From Hansfordia pulvinata (lineage: Eukaryota; Ascomycota; Sordariomycetes; Xylariales): 64,000 bases of DNA. Where the stretch lies: contig BJKQ01000005.1 in assembly GCA_006538405.1 (NCBI GenBank), positions 2,852,001-2,916,000 on the forward strand. The letters are read 5' to 3'. Both the position numbers and the translations under genes were made by a program. Position 1 is the first letter of the stretch. Each line of letters begins with the position of its first letter. The notes beneath the pieces were generated by a model that had not been told where the DNA came from, ran no database searches, and saw only the letters and a program-made list of their open reading frames with translations. Below, in pieces: positions 23,098 to 34,080 of the stretch.

Positions 23098-25885
23098 GTC
23101 GGAGGATTGGGCGGCGTATTTACTATGGTGCTGCTTCCATGAAGCTAGCGTGCGGGAGGGGCAAGTCGAACAGGGGATGAACGAAGATGGCGGAAGTTGG
23201 TCGGGGTGTAGCGGCGTGTGTATAAGTGCATATAATCTGGTACCCTGTGGTGCCTGAATGAGAGACAACGAGCCCACTCAACGCCGAGAGCCCGGATCAA
23301 AGACTGCCTGCCCTAGATATAAGTAGACATCACGGCAGAGATGACGCGGGGTATAAGTTTGGATTGGACGTCGAGAGGACGCGACAAGGGCACTAGTAGG
23401 TCACAAAACTAGTGGTGAGGCGAGCTGGAAAGGCCGAGGCGGGGCTCTGCGGGCGGCTGTGCAAGATGCAGCCTCAGCTATGTTGCAGTGATCAGCGCCT
23501 GTACGAGGAGCGTCCACGGAGGTTGGAAAGATGGAGAAGTCATGAGTGAAGGTCCATGTGCTCGTGGCGGACGAGGCGAAAGCAAGACGGCAGACCTACC
23601 AACGATCCACGCGAGTGCGAAGCGCCTTCCCAATATCTACCTCAGTGTGCCCGTTGAGCCTGCACGTTACTTTGTAGAAAAAAAAAAGAAAACGACGCCG
23701 CACGAGCATGCCGACTGGCAAGTGCAACTGGCACCTACCTCCCGTACCTACCTGGTACCTAACCTACATGTACGTACCGACATAACTCTTGCCATCTGTG
23801 CCCCTGACTTCAGCGAGGGCCCGGGCCGCTTGATTCGGTCCTGACGTCACTCGGTGTACTCGCTCGTACATCTGTGCCGCAGCGACCGGATCGCGCGTAT
23901 TCGTGGACTGTCGTCGCGCCCCTAGGCCTCCACGGCCTTATTTCCAGGCCCCTGCAATGCCCGGGGTACCCGGCACCCCGCGCACACCCGAGATCATCGC
24001 CGGGCTTTCAGCCCCCACGGCGTACTACAGATACTCGTACGAGTAGGTCAGGTGCGTGGGTGCTCATACGTTGCCCTCGTTGGCCAACACTGCCCTCCAG
24101 CTACGCACGTTCTCCGCAGGTGTATGCCTTGGCGACGATCCCGCCAGCTTTGACACACCATTGCACTCACAGACATCAGCGGCACTGGCATCTGGTCTTG
24201 CTCATGACGCTGCCTGCTCGGCTCAGCCCTGCGCGTCGTGGTTGTTGGCTGAACTCAGGCCGAACATTCACGCCCACACGCCCTCTGCACAGCACAGCCA
24301 CTCAATCTCTGTTCGTATACTATCGTTCGTCTCTTTGTGGCTGTATGCCTCGAGGGCTCTGTGCCGCCCTTCACGAGTACTCTTGCCACCATTATGGCTC
24401 GTACCATTGCGGATGCCGCAAGACGATCTCCAATCCATGCCATATCTGCGAGGTAAAGGGGTTGGAGGCGGCTGACTGGTGATTCAAGCGTAAGCGCGAG
24501 CTTGTTGCCCCCGAGCGGGCAAGCCAAGCTTACGCTCTCCGTAGCAGGTATCCAACACATGCTATAAGGCATGCGGATGAGAGAACATGAGAAGACACGA
24601 GATATTGTCAAGAAGAAAGGTGGGCGAATATCCTTGCATCCCAACTCACACACACAAACGGCATCAGCCAGTCCCTGCCTGCTATCTTGATCCGTGAAAA
24701 GTCGAGTCATTCGAGGTTCTAGTTTCATTTGCTTCTTTACCCCGGTTATGTGGAGACGAGTTACGGCGCGTCGAAATAAGTGGCCTTTACTTAGACCGTA
24801 CAATGGAAGCAATCTGACTTTGATGTGAGGGATCAAGTAATGTCGGTGGGGTTTCCCGAGCCCCAGCTGCTGATAACTAGGTACTCACAGAAGGTAGATA
24901 CAGATACAGGTTTAAGAGCCCTTCCATCGTCCATTCATGATATTTAAGTGGCGGGCCAGCCAAGTGCATCATATCCGTAGGTTGGTTCCATGTGTCCACG
25001 TGTCGGTCGCAAACACGAGTGCGAGTACATCTAGGTAATGTGAGCGGCAGCTGGAAGAAGGAAGTCATCAAAGTTGCATCCGTTGCAGGCATCTGTAGAT
25101 GAAAACCCAGTACCTACATACCTTGTTTGACCTAATGTGTCTGACTATTTAGAACGGCGTTACTATCATTCATTCAGGACCTCCAGCTACCACTTATCTA
25201 CATGTAGAGACTCTCAAAGTCGTGCATGTCTACCATCCACCATACACATGTAGCTTGGATCCGGCAGCCTTACCATGTGGTACTCGTACCGGGAGCTGGA
25301 GGATTGCGGGTGAGGTGGCGAGTAGGAGGTACCGAAGAGATACCTCAACGCCACACTAAATGCAGCGGGCCTCCATCAGAGCTGGAAGTTCCTCCAGGTG
25401 TAGCGGGGCGTACCGGGTCAGCTGGTGCGCGTCGCTGGTCGCAGCGCGACTCGAGGCACTCGCTGGTCCATCGACTGTGCCCGTCTTCCCTCAACACCAC
25501 CCGACGTCTCACGACACCATTGACAGCGGCGCAGACAAGGCCCAAGGGGGGTCTTTCGCACTCCCGGCGGTCTCCCACCCGTACGACTACGCTGCGTCCG
25601 TAACGGCCGACACCGAACTGAATACAACCACATACACTGGCTGCGTTGGACTCTCCCGGCCGCTTTCCTGAGCCTCAACATCAGACCAGATCCCGACCCC
25701 GACTTCTCTCACGCCCCCCCTCACCACCCGCGCCTTGTCCGGCGCCCATCGCACCTCGTACTACGCCCAACCCTCCCCGTCGAACTCGCCCTCGTCACTC
25801 ATGCTCATGGCGGCGGAACCATGAAGACGCCCGTCCCCATGCAGCCATTGTCGCATAGCGCCCGCGCGTCACCCTTCCCCTCACC
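23098..25885. other. Intergenic, divergent 5' flanks of the DUF1399 gene and rtc1
   Basis: About 2.8 kb with no supported gene. It carries several GTAC-centred palindromes (23745-23780, 24029-24045, 25190-25340) and an imperfect hairpin at 24487-24536. The last 200 bp before rtc1 are C-rich and probably its leader. Two frames of about 200 codons overlap on opposite strands at 23.9-24.8 kb but lack any recognisable motif. Confidence 0.5.
24487..24536. other. Imperfect hairpin-forming sequence
   Basis: AGCGTAAGC at 24487-24495 pairs with GCTTACGCT at 24528-24536. An inner TTGCCC/GGGCAA pair (24505-24510 with 24517-24522) extends the stem around a small loop. There is no T-run after it and no adjacent gene end, so it is not a classical terminator. 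Confidence 0.5.
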
Positions 25886-28800
25886 ATGTACAACATGAGA
25901 AAGCTGCTGGGGCGGCAGGCCACCGACGCCAATGCCAATGCCAACACTACCGCCAGCGACGGCACTTCTGCCGCTGCTTCGGGCGCGACAGTGCCCGTTT
26001 CATATCGGCCCAATGCCTCCCAGAACTGCGTCTTCCCCAGCGGCGTCCCCATCGGTTGTATTGACCGGTCCTCGGACGGCAATGTCGCCGTCCTTGGCGG
26101 GCGTCACATCCTCAAGACGGTCCACTTTGACGGGCTCACCATCCGCGACGGCATCGACGTCCGGGCCGCCATAACCTCTCTCTCGGCTGCCTCTTCAGGC
26201 TCTGCCGCCCCATCTGTCCCTGACCAGTTATCCATCAAAGACGCCAAGTTGTCCGCCTCCACTGCCGGCGACCCCCGCCTCTTCACGGCCTGTGCCAACG
26301 GTAAGATCTTTGTCTACGACCTTGCCCGCCTCGCCTCGGGGTCATCTTCAGCCTTCGAGCATATCAATACCCGCGAGGACTCGCGCCAGATCAACACCCT
26401 CGACTTCAACCCACACCGGGGGACCCTCCTGCTTGCTGGCGGGCAGAGCGGCACCATACGCTGTTTCGATATAAACACGCCCCCTTCGAACCGCGCTGGT
26501 CTTTCCTTTCGCACGTTCCACGCGTTTCGCTGCAACTCGGAGGCCATTCGCCATGTGCGCTGGTCTCCTACATCGGGCACTACCTTTGCCTGCGCCACCG
26601 AGTCGGGAGCGGTGCTCAAGTGGGATCTGCGCAAACCAACCTCACCCATCCTTAAGATCAACGCCCATGAATCTCAGCGCGGTGCGTCCTCCATATCCTG
26701 GCACCCGGACGGGAAGCACCTCATCAGTGGCGGCTTCGACAGCAAATGCTACGTCTGGGACCTTTCCGACGACGCCGAGAAGCGCCAGAGACCAAAATGG
26801 ACCATCGCCGGCCCGGCACCTGTCACCGCCGTCTCTTGGCGCCCTGCGCTGTGGTCTGCCACTGCCCAGGGCAAGCGCGCGGCTCAGGTCGCTGTCTCCT
26901 ACGATGATGGAGGCCCCCAGAAGCGCTACGGCATCAACTGCGTTCATATCTGGGACCTTGCCCGCCCCACCATGCCCTACAAGGAAATCGACATGTTCGA
27001 CAGTTGTCCAAGTGCTCTGCTCTGGCACGACCAGGACCTGCTTTGGACCGGCGGCCACGACGGTATCTTTGCCCAGTGTGATGTCGCCTTTGCGCCCAAA
27101 GTCATCGATCGTCAACCGCTTTCGAGTCTCGACTTTTCTTCCAATGGAGACGTCCTCATGGTTCTTGAAGAGAGGCCCCACCCGCAGCGGCTCAAGCCCA
27201 TCGTCGCTCATGGCAAGAAACCCTCTGCCTCATTGAGCTCCAGTCCCACCGCCCAGATGCTGAGTGGCAGTCGCAGTGACTCGGAAGAGGAAGTCTTGGC
27301 CACTTTCCTTGGGCCCAAGAGACACCCAAGTGCCAAACGTTTACCAAGTCATCGGCCTTCGCAAACATTGAGCACGACCTCTTCGTCCGCCTCAACACCA
27401 GATCCCAATGTTCTTTCCCTCGATGACGCCATCAAGCTGACCGGCGCATTCAAGACACACCAGGTCATGGCCGTTGGGCGTGTTCCTGCTTCGCAACAGT
27501 CTCAGCTGTACGGGCATCTCTCTCACGAATATCTAGATGCTCTGGAAACCAAGCTGCCCGATCTGGACAGAGTACATTCTCTGAAAGAGAGGGTAGCTGC
27601 TGTTCTCGAGGACTTTGCGCGCGCTGCGGAAAACGTCAGCCAGTTCCGATTAGCCCAAACTTGGAGGATTTTGGGCTATGCCATGAACCTCCTACTGGCC
27701 CGCAGGGCCCAATATCACCTGGAGTTGCGCTCCAACCGGAAGCATCAGAAGAAGTCGCCCTTCTTGAGTGCCAAATCCGACCCTGAGACTAGGCCGTCCC
27801 CAAGACTCGAAGGGCTAAGCACACGAGCAAGCACAGAAACGACGCCAAAGATTTCTCCGTCCATTGGTTCCTTGGAAAGTCGCCACAATCATGGGAAATC
27901 CTTGCTTGCTGAGGAGTTTGAGACCGAGTCCAACGTCCCGACCCCGCTGGCGCGTCCCATGCACGACACGATCGAGCACGGTTATGCAGCAGGGAAGAAG
28001 ATGCTGACCCCTGTCGAAGAGGTAGATAGCTTCAGCCTGCCTCCCGCCATTCAGTCAACGATGCAAAGCCCTCGCAAGCGCTTAGACTCTGCGCCTTTGT
28101 CTATCGCGAGCCAGGATAGCCAGATCTCCAGCACTGATGGGTATGACTTCTATGACATTGGCGCAGTCAACGGCAAGCCACAAGCTATTGACGTTCCCAA
28201 GAAGAAGCCGCAGGCTGTGGTTGATCCCGGACAACCCCCTACCCCAAACAGCAGGAGAGTCAAGTCGCAAAGGCACCATTCTGAGGACAGTCTCAGTCAG
28301 ATGTTTTCTCTCTCGGAGAACAGCAAAGAGGCAAGTCTCTTGACCAGCTCGTCCGGTGAAAGCGCGACTGGGCACACGCATGCATTGGATGGCGACTACG
28401 ACTTTGTGCGGTCACGCGATGAAGAACGACAAGCATCTGAGACAGACCCAAGAGAACGGCAAGATACGGATAATCTGAGCAATGATCCATTGGTCTCGCA
28501 AACAACGACCACAACCGACACATTTGAAAGCGAGTCCCAGCGGTCGGAAAATCAACCGTCAGACGTAGCTTATCCTGTCCGGCTTGAAGTCACATCCCCA
28601 TCTTCACCGCGAAAGACCACCCGAGAAAAGATGGACAGGGCATTGAACGAAAGACCAGAGAACCACAACTCTCCCACCATAACAGAAACAGATTTCCTGC
28701 CATGGGAAGATGACCCGCCATATCCACATCCACTTCTTTCAGATGCCAACCCCAAGAAGACAAGGTCCCCTATTGATCCTTACGATCTTGTCAGACGGGC

Positions 28801-30010
28801 GCTGGAACACGAAGCCAGGCAGTCCGCCCTGAACGCGTCAGCCATCATCTTACTACTGCATCCATTGATGCCTGACGACGTGATAGATCCCAACCAGGCC
28901 AATGCCATCCTCCGACATCATCACAACCGACTGACTGGCATGAAGCTTTTCGTGGAAGCAGCCCTGCTTCGCAAACTCTGCGTGGCTGGTTGGCCAGAAG
29001 GGATGGAGTCGTGGGGCGATGGCTATACTTCTGTCTTCGCGCCTGCACAAGAGAGAGTCACCGTAGGGTTTGCTTGCCCCAGCTGTCGGAAACCCCGGGA
29101 GATTGACCGATCAGATCCTGACGATTGGCTGGGGATGTGGAAATGTGAGCGATGCAGGTTCACAATGGCACCCTGTGCCATCTGCGGACACCGCGACTAT
29201 AACCCGAACCAGGCAGACCCAACACCAATAGACGATGTCTTGCAGATGGCCGGATCACCCTCGGACGGACCAGTTTTGGCGTCATGGTGGTATTGCCCAG
29301 GGTGTTCGCACGGCGGTCATTCGACCTGCTTGCAGGCCTGGCACGCCCCCGTCTCACAGATCACACCTTCGGCTGCCCCAATGTCTCATTCGAAGTCTGT
29401 CTCAAGGCCATCCTCAAGACCAGCTTCGCGCCCTGCTTCTCGGCCAGCCTCGCGGCCAGCTTCACCCGGTGTATCGGACTCGAGCTACCCCGAAACCTTT
29501 AGCGACGGCTGCTGCCCCGTGGATGGCTGTGGGCACGCCTGCCTGCCTGGGAAGTGGCGCAACGAATCCAGCGCAGCCCGCACAGAGGAGCTCGGCCGCA
29601 CCGTGCGAGACCAGACACGAAACTCCGTCACGACACCCATGGGAGGCAGCGGTATCGTTGGCGATCGCAGGGGTGGTAGTACGGAGCCCACGCCGTACCA
29701 TACGCCATCGAGCAGTGTCCGCGGCGACACTGTAGAGGTCCCGCAGAGCCGGGCGGTCGATGGCGCGCGCGAAGCACTGGCAGAGCCGCAACTACCCACG
29801 CTCAGCGGCAACAGCGGGGTGAGCAGTTATGCCACTGCTCTCGGGTCCAGCCCTGGACGGGCTCCCAGCGCCATCTCCAACATGAACAACACGGCGGACA
29901 CAGTGAGCGTCGCAGGTGGCGGAGGGCAGGCTGGCAACCGCAGCAGCACCGACCGCGAGCGTAGGAAGAGCGTCAAGTTTGCAGCGGGTGGCCCGTCGCC
30001 GGGTCGATGA
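25886..30010 (+). CDS. rtc1: SEA complex WD-repeat protein (SEA2/RTC1, WDR24 homologue)
   Basis: A single uninterrupted exon of 1374 residues. The family sits on the vacuolar membrane in the SEA/GATOR2 complex and relays amino-acid sufficiency to TORC1. Residues about 60-470 form a WD40 propeller (IRHVRWSPTSGTTFACATES, SISWHPDGKHLISGGFDSKC, a VWDLS strand). A central helical segment (residues 545-620) is followed by a long Ser/Pro-rich linker. Near residue 935 an alpha-solenoid-like stretch begins (DPYDLVRRALEHEARQSALN). The C-terminus has paired zinc sites: CPSCRKPREID and KCERCRFTMAPCAICGHRD, then WWYCPGCSHGGHSTCLQAWH (RING-like), and finally CCPVDGCGHAC. An SRPAS repeat interrupts the last zinc site. 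MYNMRKLLGRQ is the first Met and no upstream coding frame continues. It converges with a UVRAG/Vps38-like gene 514 bp downstream. The name 'restriction of telomere capping' comes from a yeast screen. Confidence 0.93.
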   Translation: MYNMRKLLGRQATDANANANTTASDGTSAAASGATVPVSYRPNASQNCVFPSGVPIGCIDRSSDGNVAVLGGRHILKTVHFDGLTIRDGIDVRAAITSLSAASSGSAAPSVPDQLSIKDAKLSASTAGDPRLFTACANGKIFVYDLARLASGSSSAFEHINTREDSRQINTLDFNPHRGTLLLAGGQSGTIRCFDINTPPSNRAGLSFRTFHAFRCNSEAIRHVRWSPTSGTTFACATESGAVLKWDLRKPTSPILKINAHESQRGASSISWHPDGKHLISGGFDSKCYVWDLSDDAEKRQRPKWTIAGPAPVTAVSWRPALWSATAQGKRAAQVAVSYDDGGPQKRYGINCVHIWDLARPTMPYKEIDMFDSCPSALLWHDQDLLWTGGHDGIFAQCDVAFAPKVIDRQPLSSLDFSSNGDVLMVLEERPHPQRLKPIVAHGKKPSASLSSSPTAQMLSGSRSDSEEEVLATFLGPKRHPSAKRLPSHRPSQTLSTTSSSASTPDPNVLSLDDAIKLTGAFKTHQVMAVGRVPASQQSQLYGHLSHEYLDALETKLPDLDRVHSLKERVAAVLEDFARAAENVSQFRLAQTWRILGYAMNLLLARRAQYHLELRSNRKHQKKSPFLSAKSDPETRPSPRLEGLSTRASTETTPKISPSIGSLESRHNHGKSLLAEEFETESNVPTPLARPMHDTIEHGYAAGKKMLTPVEEVDSFSLPPAIQSTMQSPRKRLDSAPLSIASQDSQISSTDGYDFYDIGAVNGKPQAIDVPKKKPQAVVDPGQPPTPNSRRVKSQRHHSEDSLSQMFSLSENSKEASLLTSSSGESATGHTHALDGDYDFVRSRDEERQASETDPRERQDTDNLSNDPLVSQTTTTTDTFESESQRSENQPSDVAYPVRLEVTSPSSPRKTTREKMDRALNERPENHNSPTITETDFLPWEDDPPYPHPLLSDANPKKTRSPIDPYDLVRRALEHEARQSALNASAIILLLHPLMPDDVIDPNQANAILRHHHNRLTGMKLFVEAALLRKLCVAGWPEGMESWGDGYTSVFAPAQERVTVGFACPSCRKPREIDRSDPDDWLGMWKCERCRFTMAPCAICGHRDYNPNQADPTPIDDVLQMAGSPSDGPVLASWWYCPGCSHGGHSTCLQAWHAPVSQITPSAAPMSHSKSVSRPSSRPASRPASRPASRPASPGVSDSSYPETFSDGCCPVDGCGHACLPGKWRNESSAARTEELGRTVRDQTRNSVTTPMGGSGIVGDRRGGSTEPTPYHTPSSSVRGDTVEVPQSRAVDGAREALAEPQLPTLSGNSGVSSYATALGSSPGRAPSAISNMNNTADTVSVAGGGGQAGNRSSTDRERRKSVKFAAGGPSPGR
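29397..29470 (+). repeat. Short coding repeat (SRPAS units)
   Basis: About six degenerate 12-bp units encode SRPA/SRPS repeats inserted between the RING-like part and the last zinc ligands of the SEA2/RTC1 protein. Confidence 0.7.
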
Positions 30011-30524
30011 GCGGCGGCGCCGAGACAGCTGCACAGCGCCAGTGCCGGGCACTGGCCGTGCGATGGCCTTCACTTTCACCGCGCAGCAGCTGCTATGTAT
30101 CAATATCCACTTCTGGAGACAGCGGGTCGCGTGTACCTATCATGTGCAATCGTTGCTGTTACGCATAGTAGCCGACCCCTCGCCGGCACCGGCTTCCACG
30201 CAGATGCCCGTTTAGAGGGCCGATGATGCCATGCCTGACTACATTACGAATATGGTCCCTGCCGAGCGCCGGGGACTCGCTGGAGATGCGCAAATACCGA
30301 TCGCCTGGCAAGACGGCGAAGGTGGCACGGGGGGATGTCCGAATTGGAAAAGGGGGTATCTCTTTGCGGCATTTCTCACTGTTCAAACAAAGACGACTAT
30401 GTACAACATGACCTGAGCCTCATTACTTGCAGCGTTTCTCATCAGTTCCCAGCATCCCGTCTTGCAAATCCGCCTCCTGCCCGTTGGAAGGGTCCCCGGC
30501 GCTCTTCGTCTCAAGCGTAAGCAC
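30011..30524. other. Intergenic between convergent rtc1 and the UVRAG-like gene
   Basis: This 514-bp stretch holds both 3' ends. No gene or clear terminator signal was recognised. Confidence 0.5.
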
Positions 30525-32719
30525 CTACGTCCTCGCGCAGGCCCCGGACCGCAGGGTCAGCTTGGAGCTGGGGTTCTTGGCCGGTAATGTAGTGGCCACT
30601 GGTGAGGAAGGTGAAGGAGACGGAGATGGCGATGGGGAGGGCGAAAGAGATGACGGTTGCTGCTCGGGTTGGTCTGTGTTGCGCCGATACATCTGCCCAG
30701 CCCCATCAATGCTTTCGCCGCTGTTCCCAGGGGCTGTCCTTGTCAGCTTGGGGACCTGCAGACTCAAACGCGAGAGCCGAGATTGCGCCTGTCCGTTAGC
30801 TCCGAGAGCGGCAGCCTGGCGTAGTTGCTCGCGCTGATGGGCCGTGGTGCCCGCAGCAACATCGCTGTCTATACTCCCACGACGGCTACCGCTGCTGGCG
30901 AGGCTCATGAGATCGTCCTCCATTCCAACGGCAGATCCAAGCGAAGAAGGACCACGCGTGTGTTGACCACGCATGAGGCGGCCGGCCCACAGCCCGCGAA
31001 CGCCTCCTCGCTTACGCTCAGGCAGTTCATCCGATCCAGCACTGCAGACATAGAGCAAATACTTCAGATTAGGCAGGGTGTGACGAATGTCAACAACCTT
31101 CAGACCTGCCGCTTGGCAGAGGGCCTCGATATCCTTATTCAAGAGAAACCAAGCGTAGTCAAAGCGATATTGGGCAGTGGCGCCGCCCCGCAGGAAAAGG
31201 GGAAACTCGCGTTGGTGGAGTTGTTGCAATCTGGTTTGCTGAGCAGACGTAGTAGTACCGGGCAAGAGAGAAATGTCGTCGCGGATGGTAGTATGGGAGC
31301 CGAAAGGGGCGACGGAGTAGGGCAGCGGAACGGACAGGTAAAACTGTAGGAGGTGGGTGAGCAGCGCCACGTAACCGAGAGCGGCGGAGATGGATTCGTC
31401 GGTGGCCGAAGAGGAGGTGGGGTCGTGGTCTGAATTGGGTAGAGGAAGATGGCAGATAGAGAACGAGAGAGGAGGCGCTTGGGGCCCGAGGGAAGCAATG
31501 GGGAAGATGCGCCCAAGATCTTCACAGATACGACGGCGCTGGGCGCGGATTTGGTCGCGAGTAGTCTCGAGTTGTTGGCGGGAAATTGGCAGAATAGCAT
31601 GGGCGTGGTCGACATATTGGGTGGCCCGGTGTTGGGCGTCGCGACCAGCGGCGATGGCTTGACGGCGAGCATCGAGGGAGGCGCGGAGCTCATCCCGGCG
31701 CCGGCGGGCTGACGTGACAAGTCGCGACTGGGCAGCAAGCGACGAACGGACTCGATCAGCGGCCAAGCGGGCGGGGGGCACGGGGTCGGGTGGAGAACGG
31801 TCGCGTAGCAAACGATCTATGTTGGCGGCGAGAGAGTCGCGAGTCGCGAGAGCATCGTGAATGTTGGTGTCGAGACTGACCAGACGGATGAGCTGCGAAT
31901 AAGGAGCAGTAGGTAGCGGGGGAGGTCTCTGGGAAGCGACGACTGCTGCGGGGGTGGCTGGCGACCAGCGACGAGGTCAGAGGTGAGGCAGTAGGGGCCG
32001 TCCTCGAGGTGAAAGACGAGACAATTGGGAGGAAAGCGGCGGGAGCGCAGGCGCGAAGGTCCAAGCGGACTGAGGAGGGCGAGGTGTATATGTTGCTCGA
32101 GATGCAGGTGGTAGGGCCTGTTGGATGTCTTGATCCAGACCCGGACAACCAGCTGGTTACGGCGCGAGACAGCCGGGCCGGCATGCGAAAGCTGGAAGAA
32201 GCCAAAATTGAAGTTGATGGCCCGGTGGCCCACCTCGCTGATGTACAGAGGGTCGTGGTTGCTGCTGTGCTGGCTCTTCTGGGCCTTGTCACTGCTTCCG
32301 CCATTGGGTTCCTCGTCACCATCGTTCGGGTCTGGTTGCAGGTGCAGGGAGAAGAAGACGTCAGCAGCTCGGCTTTGGACCACGGCCTCGAGCTGCTGCT
32401 GGCGCGAGACGGGGCTGGTGTGGCCCAAGGTGGTGCTTCGGCGGCGGGTGCTGCTGGGCTTCTTATCCGAGTCGGCCTTGCCGTCGGGGCCGGAGCGGAG
32501 GGTCTCTGAGGACAGCGAATGATGGAGCTTGCGGAGGGGGCCGGCAGCAGAAGGGGGCTGATGGGGGTCGAGTTCGGGGATGGCGTCTGGCTTGTGGCGG
32601 GGCCTCAGGCCGGCGTCGAGATCGTCAATAGCGCGGGAGCGGGGCGGAGCTGAGTTGAGGGAGAGGTTGCGCAGGTAGATGCCCTGCAGGTGGCGGAGGC
32701 GGCGGTTTTGGGGGAGCAT
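30525..32719 (-). CDS. UVRAG/Vps38-like subunit of the class III PI3-kinase complex, one frame break
   Basis: The family links Vps34-Vps15-Atg6 to endosomal and vacuolar sorting and autophagy. The protein would be 731 residues from one exon. It opens with LPQNRRLRHLQGIYLRNLSL, the N-terminal signature of fungal UVRAG-like proteins. A C2-like beta region follows (VFFSLHLQPD, ISEVGHRAINFNFGFF, LVVRVWIKTSNRPYHLHLE). A coiled coil comes next (SLDTNIHDALATRDSLAANI onward, about 110 residues). The BARA-like half contains YSVAPFGSHTTIRDD, FPLFLRGGATAQYRFDYAWF, LLNKDIEALCQAAGL and NLKYLLYVCS. The frame slips by one base at the G5 run 31950-31954 (C5 on the coding strand). Adding one C joins the C2 half to the coiled coil and gives 2196 nt. 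The frame is open upstream of 32719 back to a stop near 32864 but without a Met, so 32719 is the start unless an upstream exon was missed. Confidence 0.87.
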
Positions 32720-34080
32720 CTCTGGCGATGTTATCTGCCGCGTCGTGACGGCCTGAAGCTCAACGGGGGCTGGCGTTGGTGTGGAGTGGCCGCTGCGTCG
32801 GGCAGCTGGCGCGGGATGGAGCGCATTGGCGATAGGAAGATCGGACGCCCGGAGGAGAGATTACATGAGTGCAACCGCCGAGACGAGGGAGCTGGGGCGG
32901 GTGGGTGATGGCGGCGGCAGCGGCAGCGGCGGCGCGGTGTGTTGTGTGTGGTGTGGTGCGGTGCGGTGTTGGGCTGTAGATGCCGTGAGACGGTGTTGTG
33001 GTCATCAATTGGACAGCGGGCGGCGGATTACGTAGTGTAGTGCACATAACCTCACACTGGGAGCATTGGAAGTGGCAGCCAACATCCAGGATACGAGTAC
33101 ACGGGCAATGAGTGATGAGCTCAGCTCGGTACCCGCGTACACCGAGCTTCCACTGCCCGGGCAGTCGTACTCTCGTATTCCTCGCGTCGGTTCTCAGGAC
33201 AGTGTTTAACCTGTATTTGTGTCGATATTTGCACCGTGGTCTACCTGTGAATCGCACCACATCCAGGCGGTCGTATTGTGCCGCCGACTACCAGCGAGAG
33301 AATCTCAGGCCTTTCTCGCTCCCGCCACCCATTGTGCATCTGGAACCGCGAACACAGCTTTTCATCGTGCGGGAGAATCCCGAGAGGGCTCCGACGGTCC
33401 CGTTTCTACCCCGCGGGGCTCCCCCTGATCGCCGCCCTCCCGCCATGACGTGTCGCTAGAAACAAAAATAGCTTCCCACTTACACGGATAGCGGCGCGGG
33501 GGCCCGCCCAGATCGCCCACAGCCCGCCGTTCCGATCACGACATGATGGCCACAGACCAGCGGCGGTAGGCATCTGTGCCTGCCCATGCTGGCCTTGCCG
33601 CCGCCTTCTACTCGTGTCTGACACTAATAGAAATCACGAGCTCGGCAGCTTTCCTGTCACCATCTCCCAGGCGCCTCCTGATTCGTCCCCTGCGATGGCG
33701 ACATCGCCGGCTTCCCTTCCTACACGCCGCCCTCAACTCCTTTCCAGCACCAGCACTTTGGTCTCTCAGACTCTCGTTGGAATTCCCCCTACACGCATGC
33801 CGATTACGGGGCTGGTGACTGGCCTTTCGCTGGCGTGCGACAGACGTGTATACTCGTAAGCAGCAATGGCGATTGCGCCCCGGTCTGCCGGTTCGGCCAA
33901 GCATGCACTTGACGGCGGCGGTGAGGTATGCTTCTATAAAGGAAGCACCCCTGTGGTAAGCCAGTCCCCTGATTTCTTCCACCATCCACCAAATCATCAG
34001 ACTCCTGACACCATTTCTCAGTGTAACGCTGGTCCTCACGCAACACGCCCAGTTTTCTGTCTTTCACCCAGCACAAAATC
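32720..34080. other. Intergenic, divergent 5' flanks of the UVRAG-like and TauD-like genes
   Basis: About 1.36 kb. The first 150 bp stay open in the UVRAG frame. Beyond them lie Gly/Ala-type low-complexity triplets (32900-32945) and a GT/GC-rich tract (32936-32975). The last 300 bp are the TauD-like promoter, with CTTCTATAAAGG at 33940-33951 as a possible TATA element 130 bp before the ATG. No gene was recognised. Confidence 0.5.
33944..33949 (+). promoter_or_regulatory. Possible TATA element of the TauD-like dioxygenase gene
   Basis: TATAAA lies about 130 bp upstream of the ATG at 34081, a plausible distance for a fungal TATA box with a leader of about 100 nt. It is a single motif and remains unproven. 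Confidence 0.4.

Noticed and set aside
23874..24836. Two opposed frames of about 200 codons
   Set aside because: No motif, no splice context, and opposite-strand overlap; treated as chance.
10344..30010. A functional telomere module: mtc1, rtc1 and the interstitial telomere repeat
   Set aside because: Both gene names come from yeast genetic screens; the proteins act in trafficking and TORC1 signalling. Co-location with a CCCTAA repeat is most likely coincidence.
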